A stretch of DNA of 35,711 nt from Acidimicrobiia bacterium (GTDB lineage: Bacteria > Actinomycetota > Acidimicrobiia > Spongiisociales > UBA5794). The notes below the pieces were generated by a model. The model searched no databases and had not been told where the DNA came from. It worked only from the letters and a program-made list of their open reading frames with translations. The position numbers and the translations under genes were made by a program. The DNA is taken from NCBI GenBank assembly GCA_013003395.1, contig JABDJC010000178.1, forward strand, positions 1 to 35,711. Reading direction: 5' to 3'. This document shows positions 1-7,280 of the stretch, piece after piece (within the stretch, counting starts at the first letter, position 1; the number at the start of each line of letters is the position of its first letter).

Positions 1-618
1 AAAGGTCCCGGCCACCTCGTTCGCAGGACCTACACCGAGGGAAGCGGCGTGCCCTGTCTGCTCGCCATTCATCAGGATGCAACCGGCAACGCGCACGACC
101 TGGGCCTGTCGTATGCATGGGGCATCGGCGGTACCCGCGCCGGTGTTCTGATGACGACTTTCGAGGAGGAAACCGAAACCGACCTCTTCGGCGAGCAGGT
201 GATCCTCTGCGGTGGTGTCTCGGAAATGGTGAAAGCGGCGTTCGAAACGCTGGTCGACGCCGGATATCAGCCAGAGTCGGCCTACTTCGAGACACTGCAC
301 GAGCTCAAGCTCATCGTCGATCTCATGTACGAGGGCGGCCTCTCGTGGATGCGGTATTCGATCTCGGACACGGCCGAGTACGGCGACTACACCCGTGGCC
401 CTCGAATCGTCACCGACGACACGAAGGCAGAAATGCGCAAGGCGTTGGACGAGATTCGATCTGGCCAGTTCGCCCGCGAGTGGCTCGCCGAGAGCGAGGC
501 AGGTGCAGGCAACCTGCTCGACCGTCGCGCTGCCGAGAAGGACCACCAGATCGAGCGAGTCGGCGCCGAGCTGCGCAACATGATGCCGTTCCTGACGCCA
601 AAGGCGCCCCCGGCATAA
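1..618 (+). CDS. ilvC: Ketol-acid reductoisomerase, 3' part
   Basis: The reading frame is open from base 1 and ends with TAA at 616-618, so the 5' part (the Rossmann NADPH domain) lies outside the window. The 205 visible residues are the all-alpha knotted C-terminal domain of class I KARI. Visible family motifs are the stretch around [14 protein letters not shown], the metal-binding acidic positions in TDLFGEQ, and the [12 protein letters not shown] and [18 protein letters not shown] segments. The enzyme converts 2-acetolactate to dihydroxyisovalerate in branched-chain amino acid synthesis. A GTG at 49 is only an internal Val codon, since conserved sequence continues upstream of it. No gene follows for over 600 bases on this strand; the repeat array starts about 40 bases after the stop. 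Confidence 0.96.
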   Translation, partial: KGPGHLVRRTYTEGSGVPCLLAIHQDATGNAHDLGLSYAWGIGGTRAGVLMTTFEEETETDLFGEQVILCGGVSEMVKAAFETLVDAGYQPESAYFETLHELKLIVDLMYEGGLSWMRYSISDTAEYGDYTRGPRIVTDDTKAEMRKALDEIRSGQFAREWLAESEAGAGNLLDRRAAEKDHQIERVGAELRNMMPFLTPKAPPA

Positions 619-657
619 CCGCCGGCCTCCGAACCCCTGGGGAACGGTCGCCGGTGA

Positions 658-891
658 CCTCCCCCGTCGACGGACGAGACGGTTGGGTGAGGAGGCGGCG
701 CTAGCCGCGGAGGGGCACAACGGGTGAAGGTAGATCACGTAGATAGGTTCTGACGCGGCGACAGGTGGCGTTCCCGCACGACAATGCCCCCCTGCGGCCT
801 AGCGGCCGCCGTCCCCCCAACACTCGCTGGCGCTCGCGAGGGGGACAGAGGTTCTCGCGTGGCTCGCTGGGGAGGGGACGGTTGCCTTTTT
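658..891. repeat. 232-bp intergenic repeat, unit 1
   Basis: First copy of a tandem unit that begins CCTCCCCCGTCGACGG and recurs at 892 and 1123 (periods 234 and 231). It contains the palindrome CCGTCGACGG (with one extra change after it in this copy), the near-palindromes GGCGCTAGCCGC and GCGGCCTAGCGGCCGC, and a long C-run/G-run inverted pair. The middle (about 733-770) differs strongly from unit 2. All frames give low-complexity Pro/Arg/Gly-rich translations, so I read it as noncoding. Confidence 0.85.
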
Positions 892-1122
892 CCTCCCCCG
901 TCGACGGAGGAGACGTTTGGGGAGGAAGCGGCGCTAGCCGCGGAGGGGGCACAACGGGTGAAGGTCGCCGCGTTCGTAAAGCTCCGAACGCGGCGACCGA
1001 GCCGGGTCCTCGCACGACAATGCCCCCCTGCGGCCTAGCGGCCGCTGTCCCCCCCACCCTCGCTGCGCTCGCGAGGGGGACAAATGCTCTCGCGTCGCTG
1101 GTCAGGGGACGGATGCCTTTCT
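892..1122. repeat. 232-bp intergenic repeat, unit 2
   Basis: Second copy, highly similar to unit 1 in its first ~70 and last ~120 bases. The central part is replaced by a perfect 14-bp inverted repeat (963-976 with 985-998, 8-base loop). The segment at 1018-1081 repeats the GCGGCCTAGCGGCCGC near-palindrome and the GTCCCCC...GGGGGAC inverted pair of unit 1. Confidence 0.85.
963..998. repeat. Perfect 14-bp hairpin inside repeat unit 2
   Basis: Arms GGTCGCCGCGTTCG (963-976) and CGAACGCGGCGACC (985-998) are exact complements separated by TAAAGCTC. No U-tract follows on either strand, so it is not a standard intrinsic terminator. Unit 1 has unrelated sequence at this place. Confidence 0.7.
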
Positions 1123-1161
1123 CCTCCCCCGTCGACGGAGGAGACGTTTGCGGGAGGAGGC
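1123..1161. repeat. 232-bp intergenic repeat, truncated unit 3
   Basis: Only the first ~39 bases of the unit, including CCGTCGACGG and GAGACGTTTG, are present. The sequence then departs from the repeat and no gene is visible until the stop of the membrane protein at 1249. Confidence 0.75.
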
Positions 1162-1248
1162 ATATTGAAAGCGTTCACGATCTGAATCCTGTTCGGCCTC
1201 TGATCGCTCTGCCTGTCGGTGCTTCCGTGCGCGCCCCGGTGCAGTCAT

Positions 1249-1758
1249 TCAGACCGAAGGCGACACTTGCTCGCGCTCGAAGATGATGGGGGACGTGAAG
1301 CCCACGATGAGCATCACCACGCCGAAGGCGGCGTAAAGCCAGCCGCTGCTGCGGCCTGCGCCAATCGTGGTCTGAAAGAACTCGGGAGCGCCGATGAGCA
1401 CGATGCCGAAGGCCGTAGCCACACCACCGATGATGCGGTACGCGGTTTTGGGCACGAGCCGTTGTGCCGCAGCAACGAGCAGTACAAGGCCGAGCACCAG
1501 TTCGATCGCCGCGAGGATCGGTGTTCGCGTCCACAGTGCGACCGCGACTTCCGGACTCAACACGCCGGTGATGCCGACGGCGCCGGCGCGTGCGAGAGCG
1601 ATGCCGGCAAGGGCAGTCCAGATGACTCCGAGAGCCAGGACGACCAGCTGAGTGGGGCTCCATCGGTACGTGCGAACAAGCTCGGTGGCGATGGGGAGTG
1701 GGCTGCCGGAAGGCACAGCGGACTGGTGCTCTTGAGTGGGAATCGATTCGGTGGTCAT
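1249..1758 (-). CDS. Four-helix membrane protein of unknown function
   Basis: Predicted 169-residue protein with a polar N-terminus of about 30 residues and four hydrophobic segments (roughly residues 36-57, 77-98, 106-125 and 139-156) joined by short loops, ending in a charged tail. No enzyme motif is visible. It loosely recalls small DoxX-like or DUF four-helix proteins, but I cannot assign a family. The ATG at 1756-1758 (MTTESIP) is chosen because upstream in-frame sequence is Arg/Pro-rich and covers a terminator. An AGGAG lies upstream but is rather far from the ATG (about 13 bases). The gene stands alone between the repeat array and the divergent selD. Confidence 0.7.
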   Translation of the reverse strand: MTTESIPTQEHQSAVPSGSPLPIATELVRTYRWSPTQLVVLALGVIWTALAGIALARAGAVGITGVLSPEVAVALWTRTPILAAIELVLGLVLLVAAAQRLVPKTAYRIIGGVATAFGIVLIGAPEFFQTTIGAGRSSGWLYAAFGVVMLIVGFTSPIIFEREQVSPSV

Positions 1759-1848
1759 GATGGTGGGGAGACTCCTGTTGCGGTGGTTCGAGAGATAGAC
1801 GCACGCAGGCCGCGGTTCGTCGCGAGGAGTTTCCGTGGAATCGCTCCC

Positions 1849-1889
1849 AAAAAAAGCAAGCCCCCCAGGGGGGACGAGGGGGCCTGCTT
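1849..1889 (-). terminator. Intrinsic terminator upstream of the membrane protein gene
   Basis: On the minus strand a GC-rich stem (1878-1889 with 1854-1865, 11 of 12 positions paired) is followed by seven Ts (complement of A 1849-1855). It lies about 90 bases upstream of the 1758 start codon and points the same way as that gene, so it could end a short leader or small RNA, or act as an attenuator. A second perfect hairpin, CTGGAGC-GTT-GCTCCAG at 1893-1909, sits immediately before it. Confidence 0.7.
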
Positions 1890-2012
1890 GTTCTGGAGCG
1901 TTGCTCCAGCTGCAAATGTAGCTACGCGGTTGGCGACAGATTGTCGGCAACCCGACGCTCAGCGGCGATGAGAGCGCTCCACGACGCCGACCGACCCGTC
2001 GGCCTCACCACG

Positions 2013-2018
2013 TACACT
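2013..2018 (+). promoter_or_regulatory. -10 box of leaderless selD
   Basis: TACACT lies 7 bases upstream of the GTG start of selD and there is no Shine-Dalgarno sequence, so the mRNA probably begins at the start codon. No convincing -35 element is seen. Confidence 0.5.
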
Positions 2019-2025
2019 CGGCACC

Positions 2026-3075
2026 GTGAGACTCACGAGCTACTCCCACGGCGCCGGTTGAGCGTGCAAGCTCGGCCCTGACGAGCTGTCGCAAGTTTTG
2101 CGACCCTTGACCGATCGACCGTCCGCCGACGCTGTGCTCGTTGGTATCTCCGGTTCAGATGATGCCGGCGTCTACCAACTGAGCGAGTCGGTCGCGCTTG
2201 TACAGACCGTCGACTACTTCACGCCGATCGTCGACGACCCCTACGACTGGGGCCGAATCGCTGCTGCCAATGCGCTGTCTGACGTATACGCGATGGGTGG
2301 CACGCCGTTGACTGCACTCCAGATCGTGGGATGGCCACGAGGGGAACTCTCGCTCGACCTCCTGGGGCGGGTGTTCGCCGGAGGCGTCGACGTTCTGGAC
2401 CTCGCCAAGTGTTCGTTGGTCGGCGGACACAGCATCGATGACAAAGAACCGAAGTACGGCATGGCCGTCACAGGACTCGTCCATCCAGACGACATCGTCA
2501 CGAATGCCGGTGCCCGGGCTGGAGATGTTCTGGTGCTCACCAAGCCGATCGGAACGGGAATCATCTCGACCGCAATCAAAGCTCAAAAGGCGTCGGACGA
2601 AATGACACAGCAGGCGATCTCGGTGATGGCGCAACTCAACGACGGGGCATCCCGAGCAATGCTCCGCGTCGGCGTTCACGCAGCGACGGACGTCACCGGG
2701 TTCGGACTGCTCGGCCACCTCAGTGAGGTCGTGAAGGCAAGCGGCGTATCGGCGCGGATCGAACGATCTGCCGTGCCGATCATCGATGGCGTGGTCGAGT
2801 TGGCGGAAGCGGGCGTGGTGCCTGGTGGCAGTGGCCGCAACCTCGAAAGTGTTGCTCGGATGACCACGTTCGACGGCGTGACTTCGACCGATGAAATCGT
2901 CCTCGCCGACGCCCAGACGAGCGGAGGCCTGCTCATCGCCGTGGACAAACCATTGGCACAGGCTCTCGTTGCAGCGCTCGAAGAAGAAGGCACTGCCACG
3001 GCCGCCATCATCGGCGAGGTGGTGGAGCGACAGTTGGCACACGGACCCACTGGCCAGATCCTGGTCGTTCCTTGA
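2026..3075 (+). CDS. selD: Selenide, water dikinase (selenophosphate synthase), itself a selenoprotein
   Basis: Makes selenophosphate from selenide and ATP, the selenium donor for Sec-tRNA. The 349-residue product begins VRLTSYSHGAG and then has an in-frame TGA at 2059-2061 (codon 12), followed by ACKLGPDEL. This is the SelD active-site motif YSHGAG(U/C)xCK, so TGA must be read as selenocysteine. The rest is standard SelD: DDAGVY near residue 45, TVDYF near 62, NALSDVYAMGG near 82, GGHSI, and TKPIGTG; length matches the family (about 345). The GTG at 2026 is the only start that retains the N-terminal motif. Annotation that stops at TGA would begin at TTG 2098 and lose the active site. It overlaps the following MFS gene by 4 bases (TTGA). 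The tRNA-Sec gene is at 26506. Confidence 0.95.
2062..2104 (+). promoter_or_regulatory. Candidate bacterial SECIS element in selD
   Basis: Immediately after the Sec TGA are two perfect adjacent hairpins: AGCTCG/CGAGCT (2069-2074 with 2082-2087, 7-base loop) and GTCGCAA/TTGCGAC (2088-2094 with 2098-2104, loop GTT). The second loop starts 34 bases after the TGA and begins with G, within the spacing usual for bacterial SECIS elements. SelB binding to it is inference. Confidence 0.65.
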
Positions 3076-4286
3076 AGCAATCCCCGTGGGTTCTTGTCGG
3101 CACGGTGTTTCTCGTGATGATTGGACTCTCACTCGTCGCGCCGATCCTGCCGTTGTACGCACGAGAGTTCGGAGTGAGCCGCACTGCCGCCGGAGGACTC
3201 ATCTCCTCGTTCGCCTTTGCCCGCCTCATCTTCGACTTCGCCGGAGGCCCGATCGTCGACCGTGTCGGTTCGAGACGGATCATGGTCGGCGGAGCGCTCG
3301 TCCTGTCGGTTGCGAGCGTCGTCGCGGCATTGGCTCCCTCGTATCAGATCCTGCTGTTCAGTCGATTCGTCGAAGGCGCCGGCTCAGCGGCGTTCGCCAC
3401 AGCCGCCATGCACTACCTCATCGTCACAACCGACGTGACCCAACGAGGCCGCGTCATGGCACGATTCCAGATGGGTCTCGTCGGGGGCATCACGATCGGG
3501 CCCGTCGTCGGTGGCTACGCCTCGGAACTCGGTGACTTCACCACGCCGTTCTGGATCTACGCGGGCATCGGGCTGATTATCGCAGCCGTGGCCTGGCGGT
3601 ACATCGACGACGTCCCACCTACGGGCGCCACCATCCGCGAGGTGTACGGCGCTGCCGGTCGATTGGCGAAACGCCCTGCGTTCTTGGCATTGATGTTCGT
3701 GACGTTCGGTCTCTTCTTCATGCGAGGGGGCATCAACATCACGCTGATCCCGCTGTTCGGTTCCGAGGAGCTGGGACTCGGCGCAGACCAGATAGGCACC
3801 GTGCTCGCCGGAGCAGCGTTCATGAACCTGCTGATCGTCAACCCTGGTGGGTGGGTGGTCGACAACGTTGGTCGCAAACCGGTTCTCCTGGTTGGGCTGG
3901 TCGTGACGGCACCGATCATCGCCGTGTACGGGTGGACGACCAGCTACCTCACGTTGCTCCTCGTCGGGCTCGCCTACGGTTTGGTCACGTCGCTGGCTGC
4001 ACTACCTCCGCCGACGATGGCAGGAGATCTCGCCCCTCCCGGAGCAACAGGAGCAGCCGTTGGTCTGTACCGAGTCGCCGGGGACCTCGGTCTGGTGATC
4101 GGTCCTTTGGCCCTCGGAGCCATCGTGGAGGATGGGTCGTTCCGTCTCGGGTTCGCCGTGGCCGCCGCAGTGTTGATTGTGGGTGCGGTGCTCACTGCGG
4201 TGTTCATCCCAGAGACCAGGCATGGAGATCAAGCATCCGACGCTGTTCTGACCGGTGACGATCGCAACGTCGATCCGCCGGTATAA
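3072..4286 (+). CDS. Major facilitator superfamily transporter
   Basis: A 404-residue protein with about 12 hydrophobic segments in two halves, typical of MFS. The first helix pair carries the proline pattern LVAPILPLYAREFGVS. The loop between helices 2 and 3 has the signature-like GGPIVDRVGSRRIMVGG, and its counterpart in the second half is GGWVVDNVGRKPVLLVG, the cytoplasmic MFS motif A. The TTG start at 3072 overlaps the selD stop (TTGA), so the two are translationally coupled. Substrate cannot be read from sequence; efflux of small molecules is the usual role of this type. The tight coupling to selD makes a selenium- or detoxification-related role conceivable, but it may be chance. Confidence 0.88.
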   Translation: MKQSPWVLVGTVFLVMIGLSLVAPILPLYAREFGVSRTAAGGLISSFAFARLIFDFAGGPIVDRVGSRRIMVGGALVLSVASVVAALAPSYQILLFSRFVEGAGSAAFATAAMHYLIVTTDVTQRGRVMARFQMGLVGGITIGPVVGGYASELGDFTTPFWIYAGIGLIIAAVAWRYIDDVPPTGATIREVYGAAGRLAKRPAFLALMFVTFGLFFMRGGINITLIPLFGSEELGLGADQIGTVLAGAAFMNLLIVNPGGWVVDNVGRKPVLLVGLVVTAPIIAVYGWTTSYLTLLLVGLAYGLVTSLAALPPPTMAGDLAPPGATGAAVGLYRVAGDLGLVIGPLALGAIVEDGSFRLGFAVAAAVLIVGAVLTAVFIPETRHGDQASDAVLTGDDRNVDPPV

Positions 4287-4289
4287 CCT
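4284..4289 (+). promoter_or_regulatory. -10 box before alpha/beta hydrolase
   Basis: TAACCT (overlapping TATAAC at 4282-4287) ends 6 bases before the ATG at 4296. It straddles the MFS stop and suggests an internal leaderless start within the selD run. Confidence 0.4.
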
Positions 4290-4295
4290 TCCCGG

Positions 4296-5201
4296 ATGCG
4301 AAAGTTGTTCTTCAGAGGCATAGTCGCGTGGCTGTTGTGGCGTGCCCTCGGTCCTGAGTCCAAGCCGCGCTTCTCCGGCATACAGGAGCGCCCGCTGCGA
4401 GTTCCCGGCCGTACGGTGTTCGTTGGCGCCCACGAGTTCTTTGTCAGAGAGCTTGGACCGCAGGACGCTCCACCGATTGTCCTCATTCACGGCTGGGCAT
4501 ACGACGGTGAAGCGACGTGGGCTGCGGTTGCACCGCTGCTCGCCGCCCGGCATCGCGTGGTGCTGGTCGATCAACGCAACCACGGCAAGTCCGATCGGAT
4601 TCGAGGTTCCTATGACATCGAAGACGTCGCCGACGAGCTCGCCGGCGTGCTCGACGCGCTCGATCTGGGACCTGCGACCATCGTCGGCTATTCGATGGGT
4701 GGCATGGTCGCTCAGATGCTCACCAAGCGGCACCCGCGCCATGTCGGCAAACTCGTGCTCGCAGGAACCGCGGCGTATCCGATATTCACTCGCAGACTCC
4801 TCACGCGATGGACGTTCTGGTGGGGACGGGCGGCTGCTCGCCTCTCCCCGGGCGAGGGGAACTGGATTGCGCTCGCAGCGCTTCGAAAGCTCGGCGCGAT
4901 TGCTCCGCAACACGAACGCTGGGCGTGGGAGAAGATCATGGATCGCGACCCGACGTTGTACTACGAGGCGGGGAACGCCGTCTGGCGGTTCGATTCCAGG
5001 TCATGGATCGGCCGCCTCGACGTGCCGAAACTCGTGATTATCCCGACCGATGACATCCTGGTTCCACCGGCGTCTCAATACGAGATGGCTTCGCTGCTGG
5101 ACGACTGCGAAGTGGTCGAACTGGTCGGCGCCAACCACGACTCTGTACTCACTCGTGCTGACGACTACGCAAAGGCGATCGAGCGGTTCGCCGGTGTCTG
5201 A
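4296..5201 (+). CDS. Alpha/beta-fold hydrolase
   Basis: A 301-residue alpha/beta hydrolase. The oxyanion-hole motif is VLIHGWAYDG, the region after strand 4 is VDQRNHGKSD, the nucleophile elbow is GYSMGG (Ser), the acid is likely in PTDDILVP, and the catalytic His is in GANHDSV near the C-terminus, so the triad looks complete. The first ~20 residues (MRKLFFRGIVAWLLWRAL) are hydrophobic with positive flanks and may anchor the protein at the membrane. Substrate unknown; esterase or lipase-like activity is most probable. The 3' end overlaps the RNase H gene by 8 bases. Confidence 0.85.
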   Translation: MRKLFFRGIVAWLLWRALGPESKPRFSGIQERPLRVPGRTVFVGAHEFFVRELGPQDAPPIVLIHGWAYDGEATWAAVAPLLAARHRVVLVDQRNHGKSDRIRGSYDIEDVADELAGVLDALDLGPATIVGYSMGGMVAQMLTKRHPRHVGKLVLAGTAAYPIFTRRLLTRWTFWWGRAAARLSPGEGNWIALAALRKLGAIAPQHERWAWEKIMDRDPTLYYEAGNAVWRFDSRSWIGRLDVPKLVIIPTDDILVPPASQYEMASLLDDCEVVELVGANHDSVLTRADDYAKAIERFAGV

Positions 5202-5868
5202 CCTGACCTGTACGCAGTGCGGCGACACCTTCACCCTGGCACCGTCGGTTGCCGAACGTTTCCCGGGTTGGACGCCGTCCAAGTGTCGCTCATGTCACGA
5301 GACCGGCAACAGTTCATCGCGAAACGGACCCACCGCGGCGAAGAAGACGACGTCGAAGCCACGGAAGCGGTCGAAGAGCTCCGGCCAGTTGATGACGACA
5401 GCCGAGGTCCTCGAGCAGTTTCACGACGGGCCACAGACGGGCGTCTTCACCGACGGCAGCTCGGTGCCGAATCCTGGCCCAGGCGGCTGGGGCGCCGTGT
5501 ACGTGGTCGAAGGGCAGATCATTGGAGAGAGCTACGGACACGAGCCGACCGAAACGACGAACAATCGGATGGAGCTCATGGCACTCGATGCGGGTTGTGA
5601 TCTCGTGCCGACGGGTACCGCGGCCACCATCTACAGCGATTCGAATCTGGTCGTGCGAACCATCAACGAATGGGCGGCCGGATGGAAGAGGCGCGGCTGG
5701 AAACGAAAGACGGGGCCGGTCGAGAATCTCGATCTCGTGAAGCCGTTGTACGAGAAGGTTCGCTCACGCCCGGAACTGAAGGTCGAGTGGATCCGAGCCC
5801 ACGACGGCTCACGCTGGAACGAATACGCCGACTCGCTGGCAACGGCGTGGCAACGGTCCGAGGTGTAG
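5194..5868 (+). CDS. rnhA: Ribonuclease HI with N-terminal zinc-ribbon-like domain
   Basis: Predicted 224 residues. An N-terminal module has two CxxC pairs (CTQC and CRSC, about residues 6-32), a zinc-ribbon pattern, followed by a Lys/Ser/Thr-rich linker to about residue 65. The RNase HI fold follows: FTDGSSVPNPGPGGW (first Asp), NRMELMAL (Glu), YSDSNLVV (second Asp), and NEYADSLA (last Asp) after RAHDG, so the DEDD set is present. It removes RNA from RNA-DNA hybrids. The GTG at 5194 is chosen because it keeps the first CxxC and overlaps the preceding hydrolase by 8 bases. Most bacterial RNase HI proteins lack a zinc ribbon; the E. coli enzyme is 155 residues. Confidence 0.9.
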   Translation: MSDLTCTQCGDTFTLAPSVAERFPGWTPSKCRSCHETGNSSSRNGPTAAKKTTSKPRKRSKSSGQLMTTAEVLEQFHDGPQTGVFTDGSSVPNPGPGGWGAVYVVEGQIIGESYGHEPTETTNNRMELMALDAGCDLVPTGTAATIYSDSNLVVRTINEWAAGWKRRGWKRKTGPVENLDLVKPLYEKVRSRPELKVEWIRAHDGSRWNEYADSLATAWQRSEV

Positions 5869-5871
5869 CGA

Positions 5872-6663
5872 TCAGCCGGCCAGTTGCGCTTCCCACAGGT
5901 GGATCGCAGTCGTGAGTTCCGCGGGTGAGACAGCGACCACATTGTGCGGGGCGTCCTCGATGACGACGTGTGTCGCTATGGGGATGAGCGTGGCCATGTG
6001 AGCCATGGCCTCCGTGTATTTGGCGTCCTTCGCTCCTGATACCAGCAGCGTTGGCATGGAGAGTTCGCCGAGGCGCTCAGACAGCGGGGGTGCGCAACCC
6101 TGTCCAAGTGAGCGCAAGGCCGCAGCCAGACGCGTTGGTTGGTTGGCCGACCGCATCGCCCTGTCGGCGTGGACTCGAGCGTCGCTCATCGACGGGGGCA
6201 ACGCAACGATCGGATTGTTCAGCCACTCGTCGAGAAAGTCCTCGATGGACATCGTCTCGAGACGATCGGCCAACTCACCGTCGGAATCCCGTCTCGCAGA
6301 TCGCAAGGTGTCGTCGTCTATACCGCTGCCGGTGGAGACGAGGACGAGTCGGTCAACGAGTTGTGGATGGTCGAGCGCGACGTTGAGTGCAAGTCGACCC
6401 CCCATGGAGTACCCGATCAGCATTCGGGGAGCTTCGACCGCCCGCAAGACTTCGGCGACGGCGATGAGAGCGTCGGTCAGGTCGGCTACCGCCTCAGATT
6501 GGCCATGGCCCGGCAGGTCCGGAGCGATCACCGGTCGCTGCAGGAGGCCTGCCAGCTCGCCGAACGCGGACCCCGAAGCCGTGAACCCGTGCAGCGCGAC
6601 CGTTGAGCAGTTGTCGTCGGCGGTGACATCGCCCAAGCGTCGAACGAACAAGCCCGATTTCAC
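5872..6663 (-). CDS. menH: Alpha/beta hydrolase, probable MenH (SHCHC synthase)
   Basis: A 263-residue alpha/beta hydrolase most like MenH, the 2-succinyl-6-hydroxy-2,4-cyclohexadiene-1-carboxylate synthase of menaquinone synthesis. Motifs: VALHGFTASGSAF, PDLPGHGQS, nucleophile GYSMGGRLAL with Ser86 (the same number as in E. coli MenH), acid in VSGAKDAKY, and His in EDAPHNVV. The GTG at 6663 overlaps the stop of the upstream reductase (GTGA), so the two are one operon. Association with a Ddn-type quinone-related reductase and heme/oxidase genes supports a respiratory quinone role. General alpha/beta hydrolases of this size are easily confused with MenH, so function is probable rather than certain. 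Confidence 0.75.
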   Translation of the reverse strand: MKSGLFVRRLGDVTADDNCSTVALHGFTASGSAFGELAGLLQRPVIAPDLPGHGQSEAVADLTDALIAVAEVLRAVEAPRMLIGYSMGGRLALNVALDHPQLVDRLVLVSTGSGIDDDTLRSARRDSDGELADRLETMSIEDFLDEWLNNPIVALPPSMSDARVHADRAMRSANQPTRLAAALRSLGQGCAPPLSERLGELSMPTLLVSGAKDAKYTEAMAHMATLIPIATHVVIEDAPHNVVAVSPAELTTAIHLWEAQLAG

Positions 6664-7175
6664 TGCGGTTCGAGACAGAACACCGCGATGTGACGATGGC
6701 TGGCCCGGCGCGGGTATTCGGCATAGCCGGCATGGATGGCGATGGCGGCGGCGAGGGCGAGATCGCGTTCGTCGTCGACGAGTTCTCGCGCCTTGACGGT
6801 TGCACTGCGACCGGGAAAGCTGATGTCGGCCTGGCGGTTTGCTCTGAGGTTGAACACCCATGCCGGAGTCTTGTCGGTTCCCCAACCCGATCCGACCACG
6901 GCGACATTGCCATCGAACGGAATCGCAATGAGCGGCGACGTCCGTAGTTGGCCCGACTTAGCTCCGGTGGAAGTGAGTTCGATCGTTGGGAGGCCGGTGG
7001 TGACTTCGGTCATCGTGTGGCTTCCGTTACCAATGCGTCCAGTGAGTCGGTCGATGTGGTGGAGCGTTTTCGAGAACACCATTGCGCCAACTCTCGAGCT
7101 GCCCAGCGACCGGGCGAGTTTCTCCGCAGTATTCGGTTGGTGGAGTTCGATACCGAGGTCGGCAACAAGCGACAT
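6660..7175 (-). CDS. Deazaflavin (F420)-dependent nitroreductase/quinone reductase family protein
   Basis: A 171-residue protein of the Ddn/DUF385 split-barrel family, which in mycobacteria uses reduced F420 to reduce menaquinone and nitroimidazoles. Typical features are the conserved mid-region IELTSTGAKSGQLRTSPL, VVGSGWGTDKTPAWVFNLRAN, and ARELVDDER near the C-terminus. The ATG at 7175 (MSLVADLG) is preferred because a -10 box lies exactly 7 bases upstream; an in-frame start at 7292 would add an unlike 39-residue stretch. It is translationally coupled to the menH-like gene and divergent from ctaA. Confidence 0.85.
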   Translation of the reverse strand: MSLVADLGIELHQPNTAEKLARSLGSSRVGAMVFSKTLHHIDRLTGRIGNGSHTMTEVTTGLPTIELTSTGAKSGQLRTSPLIAIPFDGNVAVVGSGWGTDKTPAWVFNLRANRQADISFPGRSATVKARELVDDERDLALAAAIAIHAGYAEYPRRASHRHIAVFCLEPQ

Positions 7176-7182
7176 GGCTGGA

Positions 7183-7188
7183 AAGTTA
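7183..7188 (-). promoter_or_regulatory. -10 box of leaderless reductase gene
   Basis: TAACTT (minus strand) ends 7 bases before the ATG at 7175. There is no Shine-Dalgarno sequence between them. Confidence 0.45.
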
Positions 7189-7280
7189 CCAGCACCGTTG
7201 CCCCAAGAACCTGGTGCCCCAGCCGACTCGCCCTGGATGGCCACTATCGTCCTGGAGGACCGCTTCGAGCAGGTAATTCG

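Noticed and set aside
963-998. Intrinsic terminator for ilvC
   Set aside because: The hairpin is perfect but lies about 350 bases after the stop and has no T-tract on either strand.
765-1286. Long plus-strand frames across the repeat array
   Set aside because: Translations are low-complexity, repeat with the DNA repeat, and match no family; the end overlaps the antisense of a membrane protein.
1219-1971. Long plus-strand frame opposite the four-helix membrane protein
   Set aside because: The translation is charged and unstructured, while the minus strand gives well-formed hydrophobic helices; it is a high-GC shadow.
2059-2061. TGA as a stop codon ending a 12-residue ORF before selD
   Set aside because: The frame on both sides encodes the SelD active-site motif, SECIS-like hairpins follow, and a tRNA-Sec gene is present.
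2155-3162. 335-codon minus-strand frame opposite selD
   Set aside because: It is the antisense of a clearly conserved gene; composition (His/Arg-rich) is not protein-like.
4002-4913. 303-codon minus-strand frame opposite the MFS/hydrolase junction
   Set aside because: It spans the antisense of two well-supported genes and has no recognisable domain.
6663-6885. N-terminal extension of the MenH-like protein from an ATG at 6885
   Set aside because: The extra 74 residues are Arg/Pro-rich and overlap the coding part of the reductase; the overlapping GTG at 6663 fits the family length.
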